Below are positions 1-5,568 of a stretch of 10,945 nt of DNA, piece after piece. The DNA comes from Clostridiaceae bacterium (GTDB taxonomy: Bacteria; Bacillota; Clostridia; Oscillospirales; Acutalibacteraceae). Within the stretch, counting starts at the first letter, position 1, and the number at the start of each line of letters is the position of its first letter. The position numbers and the translations under genes are program-made. The notes under the pieces were generated by a model that saw only the letters and a program-made list of their open reading frames with translations, was not told the DNA's origin and ran no database searches. The stretch is taken from the NCBI GenBank assembly GCA_904501675.1, contig CAJGCL010000065.1, positions 1 to 10,945 on the forward strand, read 5' to 3'.

Positions 1-194
1 ACTGATGTACCTATATCTGTCAAAAGGCCTTTTAACTCAGAGTATGGCATTGCAAAACGCTGAGAAAGGTATCTGAGGCTTGCTCCAAGCTCGCCGTCGG
101 GACCACCATACTGACTAATTATAATCTGAGCCAATTTAGGGTTTGGGTTTTTGATGTTTACTGGAAATTGCAATTTCTTTTCGTAACTGAACAT
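1..194 (-). CDS. cotJC: Spore coat manganese-catalase-like protein CotJC (3' end cut by window edge)
   Basis: The first 64 residues are visible. They match CotJC, a spore-coat protein of the di-manganese catalase family. It starts MFSYEKKLQFPV, and residues 29-36 read QYGGPDGE followed by L. In this family the Glu of GGPDGEL (E35 here) is a manganese ligand. The stretch SELKGLLTDIGT (52-63) is also typical. The ATG at 194 is chosen because the codon two before it is an in-frame stop. An AAAGGAG site lies upstream, with an unusually long 13-nt spacing to the ATG. The gene follows the cotJB stop by 3 nt, so the two are almost certainly co-transcribed. Known family role: outer spore-coat or forespore-surface protein with possible peroxide detoxification. 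The catalytic four-helix bundle is mostly outside the window, so activity cannot be judged. Confidence 0.9.
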   Translation of the reverse strand, partial: MFSYEKKLQFPVNIKNPNPKLAQIIISQYGGPDGELGASLRYLSQRFAMPYSELKGLLTDIGTS

Positions 195-197
195 ATC

Positions 198-449
198 TTA
201 ATCACAGCTCCTTTCAATTTCCCATGGCCAAGGGCTTTCAAGCCAATCAGCCTCGTTTGAAGCGGATGCAGTAAGAGGGCCGTATTTGTGCTCGTACTCT
301 TTTTTAAGAAGCATTGCTTCATTGGTGTATTTTCTAAACATTTCATTTGCAGGCGTATCGCATGGATGGGTATCAAGATATAAATGGAGTTCCCAAGCAG
401 CGAATTGTGATGTTTGAAGCTTCCTGAGAAGTCGTTGTTTCTCATTCAT
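198..449 (-). CDS. cotJB: Spore coat protein CotJB
   Basis: An 83-residue soluble protein with the CotJB signatures LDTHP (25-29), KYGPLT (55-60) and PWPWE (73-77), and a length usual for the family. The start is placed at ATG 449 and not at the in-frame TTG at 455: the AAGGAG at 458-463 is 8 nt from the ATG but only 2 nt from the TTG. The first 8 bases overlap the end of cotJA in an ATGAATGA arrangement, suggesting translational coupling. Known role: partner of CotJA and CotJC in the spore coat, made in the mother cell under sigma-E in Bacillus. The molecular function of CotJB is not established. Confidence 0.9.
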   Translation of the reverse strand: MNEKQRLLRKLQTSQFAAWELHLYLDTHPCDTPANEMFRKYTNEAMLLKKEYEHKYGPLTASASNEADWLESPWPWEIERSCD

Positions 450-702
450 TTGCAAGGCTCCTTCCGCAAAAAGGCTTGTTTAGTGTTGTGAAAAGAGAGC
501 CTTCCATTAATGCTTTTTCAGGCGTGTATGAAGTTTTGTCAAGCTGAAAAGGAACATATGCCATTGCAACCTGCGGTTCGTCAGGTAGTGCGGTTGTTAC
601 GCAATGTCTATGGCAATTACAGTCCATTGTATCATGTTGTGAAAGCGCTTTTGCCTGACGAGATACAATTTCAGCCATATCAAATTGAATAGTATTTTGC
701 AT
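442..702 (-). CDS. cotJA: Spore coat associated protein CotJA
   Basis: An 86-residue protein whose second half has the CotJA pattern: MAYVPFQ (47-53), then YTPEKAL (59-65) and GSLFTTLNKPF (68-78). The first gene of the cotJABC operon, it starts at ATG 702 with a strong GAAGGAG site about 7 nt upstream. The N-terminal third carries a compact Cys/His cluster, H23, C28, C30, H31, H33 and C34, that could bind metal. I infer that from composition only. In Bacillus, CotJA is needed to assemble CotJC into the coat, and the same partner role is expected here. No signal peptide or membrane segment is visible. Confidence 0.88.
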   Translation of the reverse strand: MQNTIQFDMAEIVSRQAKALSQHDTMDCNCHRHCVTTALPDEPQVAMAYVPFQLDKTSYTPEKALMEGSLFTTLNKPFCGRSLANE

Positions 703-748
703 TTTAAATCTCCTTCAAAAGATTTTAGTAGATTATTCTACCTTGTAC

Positions 749-756
749 ATAATATG
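749..756 (-). promoter_or_regulatory. Possible sporulation sigma -10 element upstream of cotJA
   Basis: On the minus strand this reads CATATTAT, resembling the sigma-E -10 consensus CATACANT and partly the sigma-K form CATANNNTA. It lies about 47 nt upstream of the cotJA ATG, a reasonable distance. No convincing -35 element is present 13-14 nt further upstream, so this is a weak call that rests mainly on the gene context. The rest of the 703-833 gap holds only the hairpin at 790-814. Confidence 0.25.
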
Positions 757-789
757 GCTTGTAAAGAAAATGGTGCATATATAATAATA

Positions 790-814
790 CCCACTTACCA
801 TTCAGATAAGTGGG
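790..814 (-). terminator. Hairpin after the GH31 gene, likely terminator
   Basis: A perfect 8-bp stem (CCCACTTA at 790-797 with TAAGTGGG at 807-814) closes a 9-nt loop. It sits 19 nt after the GH31 stop on the minus strand and is followed by TATTATTATATAT. That is U-rich but has no uninterrupted T run, so termination may be partial. It would separate the sugar gene from the cotJ operon on the same strand. Confidence 0.55.
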
Positions 815-833
815 CAATGTATATAATTAAATA

Positions 834-2786
834 TTATTCAAAGCAAGTGATTACATCTGAATCCGCTCTGACAAGGGCAATAAATTCATCGATGTTGGCA
901 TTGATTTGGTATGTGCCTTTTGTGTATCGTGTTTTATCTTTGGTAAGAATCCATTCACCGTCAGGAATATAAACAGTTTTTACTGTTTGTCCTTGTTCAA
1001 CAATAGGGGCAAATATAATGTCATCACCGAAGAAATATTGAGTATCAAGAGAGTAGCAGGTTTCATCATCGGGATATTCAAAGAACATAGGTCGCATAAG
1101 TGGATATCCTTTTTTGCTTGTAATATCCATCTGATTCTGAATATATGGTCTTAATTTTTCACGTATTAAAATAAGGTTTTTAAGTGTTTCAAAATTCTTA
1201 TCACCAAAGCTCCAAATTTCATTAGGATCTCCGCTTGGCTCCAGAAGTCCCGGTGTTGGCTCAAAATGACGAATTCTTGAGCCGTGAAGTCGCATAACAG
1301 GACTGAACAGACCAAATTGGAACCAACGAACAATCAGTTCCTTGAAATAATCACTTGTTATATCTGCTCCATAAAAACCACCGATATCAGTATTCCACCA
1401 AGGAATACCACACATTGAAATATTGAGACCAGCTTTAACTTGACATGCAAGGCTTTCAAACGTCGATTCAATATCACCAGACCAAACGAGTGAACCGAAT
1501 TTCTGACTACCTAAGTATGCGCAACGGGTGAGGGTGATTATATCATCTCTGCCAATTGATTTAAAGCCATCGTATGCCATTTTTGAGTAATAGTATGGAT
1601 ATAAGAGCGCAACCAGATCACCTCTGCCTTTATACCATATAAGGTTATCAAAATGCTCAGGATGAATTTCTGGTTCTGCCTCATCGAACCAAAGGGCGTC
1701 AACACCATTATCAATATAATTCTCTTTTAATTTACCCCAAACATATTCTCTTGTGGCAGGGTTGGTAACGTCTATTTCGTTCTGCCAGCCGTAGAAATCA
1801 AATACTCTGTCAGGTCCGCGTGTAGTACGCATAAGCATATTGTTGTTCCTCATATAGTTGTAGTTTTCGCTACCGCCATTTATGGTTGGCCACGTAGAAA
1901 CAACAAGCTTTGTGTTCATGCTATGTAGTTCATCTGTCATACTTTTAACATCAGGCCAGTATTTAGGATCGAATTTATAATCACCTTGTTCTGTCCAGTG
2001 AAAATAGTCTGCAATAATAACTGAGAGGGGGATACCTAATTCGTTGTATTTTCTTGCAACGGAAAGTAATTCCTCCTGAGTTTCGTAACGCAGTCTGCAT
2101 TGCCAAAAGCCTGTTGCCCATTCTGGCATCTGAGGTGCGTATCCGGTTAAATCTGCAAGAGTCGTACAAGCTTCCTTGGGTTTGCCGGCTATTACAACAA
2201 AGTCCATAAATCTGCAACAATCACAGCTCCAGCGAGTGCGATTGTTTGAAAGCTCACAAAGACCTGTGGAAGGATTGTTCCAAAGGAAGCCATAGCCAAG
2301 TGATGAATAAACATAAGGAATTGTACATTTTGCATTTACGTTGCGAATGTCGATTGAAGAGCCTTTGAGGTCGAAGTCATTATCCCAGCTATGTCCAAGA
2401 CCAAAGAAGTGTTCATTTTTATTTGGCTCAAAGGTTACTCGAGCAGACCAAAGTCCGCTACCTTTGTTATCAAAATGACGGTAATTACTTTTAAATGTGA
2501 GTTCAGGCTTTTCTTCAAGAATAATTTTGCCATCAACAGTGAATGTCAGCTTTCCGTTTGGCTCAATTTTAACAGTTAATTTACCACATGTAAGAGTAGC
2601 GTAATTATCATATTCTCTAATTATACAATCTGTGCATTGTGGCATAAGCGTATAATTTTCGTCAATAATCTGACAATCTGGAAAAGACTGAAAACGAATG
2701 GCATTATTTCCGCAAGGACTGATTCTTATAAGCTCTGTGTATCTCATTAATAGAAGTTCGTTTTCTTTTACTGTAAGATTTTCCAT
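834..2786 (-). CDS. GH31 family alpha-glycosidase (alpha-xylosidase/alpha-glucosidase type)
   Basis: A 650-residue glycoside hydrolase that removes alpha-linked xylose or glucose from oligosaccharide ends. An N-terminal beta-sandwich domain (about 1-215) includes FFGLGHSWD (127-135). A TIM barrel follows (about 218-545), then a C-terminal beta domain. The nucleophile region reads DALWFDEAEPE, making D368 the likely nucleophile. The acid/base region reads LVWSGDIESTFESL, making D438 the likely proton donor. Their spacing of 70 residues fits the family. IPWWNTDIGGF (461-471) and RLHGSR (499-504) are further GH31 blocks. The WFDxAEPE form resembles that of Xyl31A-type alpha-xylosidases more than that of E. 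coli YicI, so alpha-xylosidase is favoured but not proven. No signal peptide is visible, so it should act in the cytoplasm. The start has AGAGG 9 nt upstream. It is a single-gene unit with its own promoter (2818-2846) and hairpin (790-814). Confidence 0.92.
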   Translation of the reverse strand: MENLTVKENELLLMRYTELIRISPCGNNAIRFQSFPDCQIIDENYTLMPQCTDCIIREYDNYATLTCGKLTVKIEPNGKLTFTVDGKIILEEKPELTFKSNYRHFDNKGSGLWSARVTFEPNKNEHFFGLGHSWDNDFDLKGSSIDIRNVNAKCTIPYVYSSLGYGFLWNNPSTGLCELSNNRTRWSCDCCRFMDFVVIAGKPKEACTTLADLTGYAPQMPEWATGFWQCRLRYETQEELLSVARKYNELGIPLSVIIADYFHWTEQGDYKFDPKYWPDVKSMTDELHSMNTKLVVSTWPTINGGSENYNYMRNNNMLMRTTRGPDRVFDFYGWQNEIDVTNPATREYVWGKLKENYIDNGVDALWFDEAEPEIHPEHFDNLIWYKGRGDLVALLYPYYYSKMAYDGFKSIGRDDIITLTRCAYLGSQKFGSLVWSGDIESTFESLACQVKAGLNISMCGIPWWNTDIGGFYGADITSDYFKELIVRWFQFGLFSPVMRLHGSRIRHFEPTPGLLEPSGDPNEIWSFGDKNFETLKNLILIREKLRPYIQNQMDITSKKGYPLMRPMFFEYPDDETCYSLDTQYFFGDDIIFAPIVEQGQTVKTVYIPDGEWILTKDKTRYTKGTYQINANIDEFIALVRADSDVITCFE

Positions 2787-2808
2787 AATAATACACCTCT
2801 AACATAAA

Positions 2809-2853
2809 TGTATGATTATTTTACAAAACTATTTCGTTTATGTCAATCATACA
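2809..2853. promoter_or_regulatory. 9-bp inverted repeat bracketing the GH31 promoter, candidate operator
   Basis: TGTATGATT at 2809-2817 and its exact reverse complement AATCATACA at 2845-2853 are separated by 27 nt. One arm abuts the -10 and covers the expected start of transcription. The other overlaps the edge of the -35 and extends upstream. Arm centres are 36 bp apart. This looks like a pair of binding sites for a repressor controlling the GH31 gene. The regulator is not identified. It is not a LacI/CcpA-type core, and I did not find the arms near the other sugar genes. Confidence 0.5.
2818..2846 (-). promoter_or_regulatory. Sigma-A promoter of the GH31 gene
   Basis: On the minus strand a perfect -35 TTGACA (2841-2846) is separated by exactly 17 nt from a -10 TAAAAT (2818-2823), five of six matches. 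Transcription would begin near 2811, giving a leader of about 25 nt that contains the AGAGG ribosome site. Confidence 0.78.
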
Positions 2854-2857
2854 AACA

Positions 2858-2890
2858 ATAACGGAGTGATAATAGTTATCACTCCGTTAT
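2858..2890 (-). terminator. Strong intrinsic terminator after the GNAT gene
   Basis: A perfect 15-bp stem (arms 2858-2872 and 2876-2890, core ACGGAGTGAT) closes a 3-nt loop. On the minus strand it is followed by TGTTTGT. The stem overlaps the stop codon of the acetyltransferase gene at 2887-2889. It ends the regulator/PAP2/ICMT-like/GNAT block just before the GH31 promoter, insulating that promoter from read-through. Confidence 0.82.
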
Positions 2891-3369
2891 AAATCATATT
2901 TAAGATATATAAGATTATCCATGGGGTTGTTGTTATAACTCTCAATTTCGTAAAAACCACATTTTTTATACATATATATTGCGGGCTCAAGAAATGGAAG
3001 GGTGTCTAACAAAACATGCTTGTACCCAATCTCTTTTGCCTCTTTTAATATACGCTTTACAAGTTTACCGCCTATATTTTTATTTCGGTGTTGTGGCTTT
3101 ACATATAACCGCTTCATTTCGCAATTATCTTTGTCAATTTTTCTTAAAGCAATACAACCTGCAACCTGACCATCAACAAAAGCTATATAAAGCCTGCCAA
3201 AGGGACGACCGTATTTGTTTTCTAAATTATCTGCTTCGTGGTCGTAATTCTGCAGTTTTAAATAATTTTTAAACTCTGCATTACCTTCGATGAGTATTTG
3301 TGTGTATTCATTGAATAGCACTTTAATTTCCTCTTTGTAAATATATGCATCAATTATTTTTATACTCAT
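2887..3369 (-). CDS. GNAT family N-acetyltransferase
   Basis: A 160-residue single-domain acetyltransferase that would move an acetyl group from acetyl-CoA to an amine. The acetyl-CoA-binding motif A is clear: MKRLYVKPQHR (85-95) followed by NKNIGGKL (96-103), the usual R-x-x-G-x-G loop with Asn where the first Gly normally is. The C-terminal IYMYKKCGFYEIESY (131-145) is the usual strand-helix end of the fold. The acceptor cannot be told from sequence; members act on antibiotics, ribosomal proteins, polyamines or small metabolites. AAAGGAG lies 6 nt before ATG 3369. The upstream methyltransferase-like gene ends 10 nt before this start and its stop lies in the ribosome site, which indicates co-transcription. 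Confidence 0.9.
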   Translation of the reverse strand: MSIKIIDAYIYKEEIKVLFNEYTQILIEGNAEFKNYLKLQNYDHEADNLENKYGRPFGRLYIAFVDGQVAGCIALRKIDKDNCEMKRLYVKPQHRNKNIGGKLVKRILKEAKEIGYKHVLLDTLPFLEPAIYMYKKCGFYEIESYNNNPMDNLIYLKYDL

Positions 3370-3379
3370 AAATACTCCT

Positions 3380-4051
3380 TTACCAAATGAACGGTATCAA
3401 GCGATATTTTACTTTTTTCTTATATTCAATGTAGCCATCAAGCTCGTTTTCAAGAAGCATTTCCTCTCCTTTAATTCTTTTTGCAATTATAAAGGGGTAA
3501 GGAAGAAATATTATAAGCGAATAAATTGAACCTAAAATGAGCGGTATGGAAAAAAACAACAGGAGAGTGGTGCTATACATAGGGTGCCTTATAATTTTAT
3601 ATAGACCGGTATCAATAACCTCTTGGTTTTTCTCAACTCGAATTGTTCGTGAAAGATATGTGTTTTCCCTCATAACCTCTGCATAAAGAGCGTATGAGAG
3701 GAGAAAAACAACAGAAGCAACAATACTGATACTTTTGGGTAAGGTGTGCCAATCAAAACGGAAGTTCAGACCTGCCACAATAAATCCTGCAAGGAACATC
3801 AAGCCGCTTAATTTAACTACAAGGCTTTGCTCTTTTTGATTTTCTTTTCCTTCAAGTCGTTTCTTTAAAAGCTCAGGATTTTTCAGCATCATAACAATTC
3901 CTGCGATGGTTATAGGTACAAAAAGAATTCCCATAAGTAACCAGCCGTTGAAAAATGAAAAAGTGCCCGCGGGTAAAAATATCAATAAACCGATAAGAAC
4001 AATACCTAATATGGTTTTTGAAATTGCGCTTACAAATAGTTTGGATGTCAT
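3380..4051 (-). CDS. Isoprenylcysteine carboxyl methyltransferase (ICMT)-like membrane protein
   Basis: A 223-residue multipass membrane protein with about five or six hydrophobic segments (roughly 11-28, 36-56, 82-97, 108-124, 162-190). The C-terminal half has the ICMT/phospholipid-methyltransferase signature: EVMRENTYLSR (125-135), then EVIDTGLYKIIRHPMYS (144-160) with the RHPMY core, then RIKGEEMLL (192-200) and ELDGY (203-207). In the family these residues bind S-adenosylmethionine near the membrane face. Bacteria lack prenylated CaaX proteins, so the substrate is probably a lipid or another membrane molecule, but it is unknown. AGGAGG lies 6 nt upstream of ATG 4051. A 19-nt gap to the PAP2 gene and a 10-nt gap to the GNAT gene support one operon. 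Confidence 0.87.
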   Translation of the reverse strand: MTSKLFVSAISKTILGIVLIGLLIFLPAGTFSFFNGWLLMGILFVPITIAGIVMMLKNPELLKKRLEGKENQKEQSLVVKLSGLMFLAGFIVAGLNFRFDWHTLPKSISIVASVVFLLSYALYAEVMRENTYLSRTIRVEKNQEVIDTGLYKIIRHPMYSTTLLLFFSIPLILGSIYSLIIFLPYPFIIAKRIKGEEMLLENELDGYIEYKKKVKYRLIPFIW

Positions 4052-4070
4052 ATCAATCCTCCTATGGGTT

Positions 4071-4724
4071 TTAGTTTGCTTTCATTTTTATTATAGCATA
4101 ATACATCATTACAAGACCTGAGCTTAAAAGTGCGCCACCAATTATATCAGTAAACCAATGTACCCCTGAAATAAGCCTTCCCACTACCATGAAAATAACA
4201 AAAACTGTAATTAAAACTTTGATGTATTTTTTTATTCTGTAATTTTTTATGCGAGAATTCAATTGTATGTTAGTTGTTGGCATTATAGTCATAACAAGCA
4301 AGGTTGTAGATGATGGGTAAGAAACCTCTAAAAAGCCATCAATTAAAACCGGTCTGTAGTTGATAACAATTTTTTCAAAAAGAACATACACAACTATCAC
4401 AACAATATAATACAAACCCAGAATAAGTATATCGTTGTCAACTTTTAAAAGTTTTTTTCTTGTAATTAACTGAATTAAACCTAGTAAACCAAAAGATAAA
4501 CACATAACCACAGGTACAAGACCAAGCCAATCTGTTATTATATAAATTTTAAAATTGATACCCGTAAGGTTATGAATAAAAGCGTTAATTGTTGCAAATC
4601 CGACGCTTGAGCCATTGGGTCCGATTGGTTGAATATCTACAAAAGATAAGGCTATTGTCAATAAAATAAATCCTATAAGTAAACCTGCTGAGAATCCAAA
4701 GTATCTTTTTGTTTTAATCTTCAT
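4071..4724 (-). CDS. PAP2-superfamily membrane phosphatase with atypical PSST motif
   Basis: A multipass membrane protein of 217 residues from the chosen ATG at 4724. An in-frame ATG at 4733 would give 220, but it lies directly against the only AAAAGG ribosome site, whereas 4724 is 9 nt away. Positions below use the 220-residue form. The PAP2 blocks are KIVINYRP (121-128), YPSSTT (139-144) and GRLISGVHWFTD (185-196). The third is canonical, with R186, H192 and D196, the His being the phospho-acceptor in the family. The second normally reads PSGH and here reads PSST, losing the His that acts as proton donor. The first Lys is one residue closer to RP than usual. It may belong to a divergent subfamily acting on lipid phosphates or undecaprenyl pyrophosphate. 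The substrate is not known and activity may be altered. It sits in one operon with the ICMT-like and GNAT genes. Confidence 0.85.
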   Translation of the reverse strand: MKIKTKRYFGFSAGLLIGFILLTIALSFVDIQPIGPNGSSVGFATINAFIHNLTGINFKIYIITDWLGLVPVVMCLSFGLLGLIQLITRKKLLKVDNDILILGLYYIVVIVVYVLFEKIVINYRPVLIDGFLEVSYPSSTTLLVMTIMPTTNIQLNSRIKNYRIKKYIKVLITVFVIFMVVGRLISGVHWFTDIIGGALLSSGLVMMYYAIIKMKAN

Positions 4725-4731
4725 TTTTATC

Positions 4732-4781
4732 ATCCTTTTATTTTTTTTTGCATTTGCCTTAATTCAAGTATAAAAAAGGAT
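4732..4781 (-). promoter_or_regulatory. Possible PAP2 promoter and ribosome-site-masking repeat
   Basis: The 73-nt gap before the PAP2 gene has a minus-strand -10-like TATACT (4767-4772) with only a poor -35. An upstream ATCCTTTT (4774-4781) is complementary to AAAAGGAT (4732-4739), which contains the PAP2 ribosome site. Read-through RNA from the regulator gene could pair there, while RNA starting at the -10 would lack the upstream arm. The A/T-rich composition makes chance pairing possible. Confidence 0.28.
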
Positions 4782-4806
4782 AATTGAAAATTAAAGAAAC
4801 AACCTG

Positions 4807-5418
4807 TTACTTAAATGATACTTTTCGTGTCGTCGATAATACTTTTATAATTAAGAACATAAAAGCGTACGCTGCAGCATATGGCTGTTGACTTATAATA
4901 AAAAGAAAAACACCAATTATATTTAACAGTAAAGATATTCTGTTTTTATTTTTTACCCAAAACAAAGAATTAAGGTTTTGTAATACAAGGGTGAGAACTC
5001 CAAAAATAACTATAGATATAACAAAAATAAAATAGGCGAATTTTAGATATAATGCAATTGCGTCGAGATCAAGAAGCGAAACCTCCTGTATTGTTCCGGT
5101 TCTCTCTGCGAAAAGAGGAAGAAAGAAAAATAAAATATAACTAATATCAAGTAAACCGAAAACTAAATCTCCGAAATATTTTTCTTTTTGTTTGTTGTCC
5201 TCTTCTGCTATAGTCAATATTTCGTTTCCTGAAAGAAGATCATCAACTGTAACTGAAAAGAATTTTGATATCTCTTTAAGAGAGTCTATATTAGGATAAC
5301 CTCGTCCTGCTTCCCATTTTGAAATAGCAGTTCTTGATACAAAAAGTGCTTGTGCCAATTCTTCTTGAGTAAGATTTTTTTGCTTTCGTAATTCCTGTAA
5401 TTTTTTGTTGAATTCCAT
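4807..5418 (-). CDS. XRE-family regulator with C-terminal membrane domain
   Basis: A 203-residue protein with an N-terminal Cro/C1-type helix-turn-helix at about 6-62: LQELRKQKNLTQEELAQAL, then VSRTAISKWEAGRG (27-40) as turn and recognition helix, then the usual YPNIDSLKEISKFFSVTVDDLL. A short charged linker (66-80) leads to about four hydrophobic segments (84-103, 126-148, 160-176, 180-194), so the DNA-binding domain is tethered to the membrane. Such one-component regulators are common in Firmicutes and often control adjacent genes, so self-control and control of the PAP2/ICMT-like/GNAT genes below are inferred. The ribosome site is weak (GAGAAA before ATG 5418). Its promoter at 5451-5479 is divergent from that of the GH127 gene. 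Confidence 0.9.
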   Translation of the reverse strand: MEFNKKLQELRKQKNLTQEELAQALFVSRTAISKWEAGRGYPNIDSLKEISKFFSVTVDDLLSGNEILTIAEEDNKQKEKYFGDLVFGLLDISYILFFFLPLFAERTGTIQEVSLLDLDAIALYLKFAYFIFVISIVIFGVLTLVLQNLNSLFWVKNKNRISLLLNIIGVFLFIISQQPYAAAYAFMFLIIKVLSTTRKVSFK

Positions 5419-5450
5419 AATAATTTCTCATTTCAAAATTTTCTGTTTTT

Positions 5451-5479
5451 ATTATATCACAACAGTTTATTTATGTATA
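5451..5479 (-). promoter_or_regulatory. Extended -10 promoter of the XRE regulator
   Basis: On the minus strand a perfect TATAAT (5451-5456) is preceded by TGA, making an extended -10 (TGnTATAAT). A weak -35 TATACA (5474-5479) lies 17 nt further upstream. Transcription would start near 5444, about 26 nt before the ATG. Confidence 0.6.
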
Positions 5480-5498
5480 TAAATATTTTTCTTCATTA

Positions 5499-5527
5499 TT
5501 GAATTTGAGTAATAGTTTATATATAAT
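5499..5527 (+). promoter_or_regulatory. Sigma-A promoter of the GH127-type gene
   Basis: A -35 TTGAAT (5499-5504, four of six matches) is followed by a 17-nt spacer and a perfect -10 TATAAT (5522-5527). The expected start near 5534 gives a leader of about 35 nt ending in AAAGGGG, 9 nt before ATG 5569. I see no operator-like palindrome here, in contrast to the other two sugar promoters. Confidence 0.75.
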
Positions 5528-5568
5528 GAGGTTATAATCACCACTCTAGATAAAAGGGGAAAAAATCA

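Noticed and set aside
158..445. 95-residue minus-strand reading frame overlapping cotJB and the start of cotJC
   Set aside because: It lies out of frame over two well-recognised coat genes and has no family features.
685..972. Plus-strand reading frame across the cotJA/GH31 gap
   Set aside because: It covers the cotJA start, the hairpin and the GH31 3' end antisense, with no ribosome site; a chance frame.
5451..5544. Direct-repeat-like pair ATTATATCACAAC and GTTATAATCACCAC between the divergent XRE and GH127 promoters
   Set aside because: The match is imperfect, A/T-rich and overlaps promoter boxes; not strong enough to call an operator.
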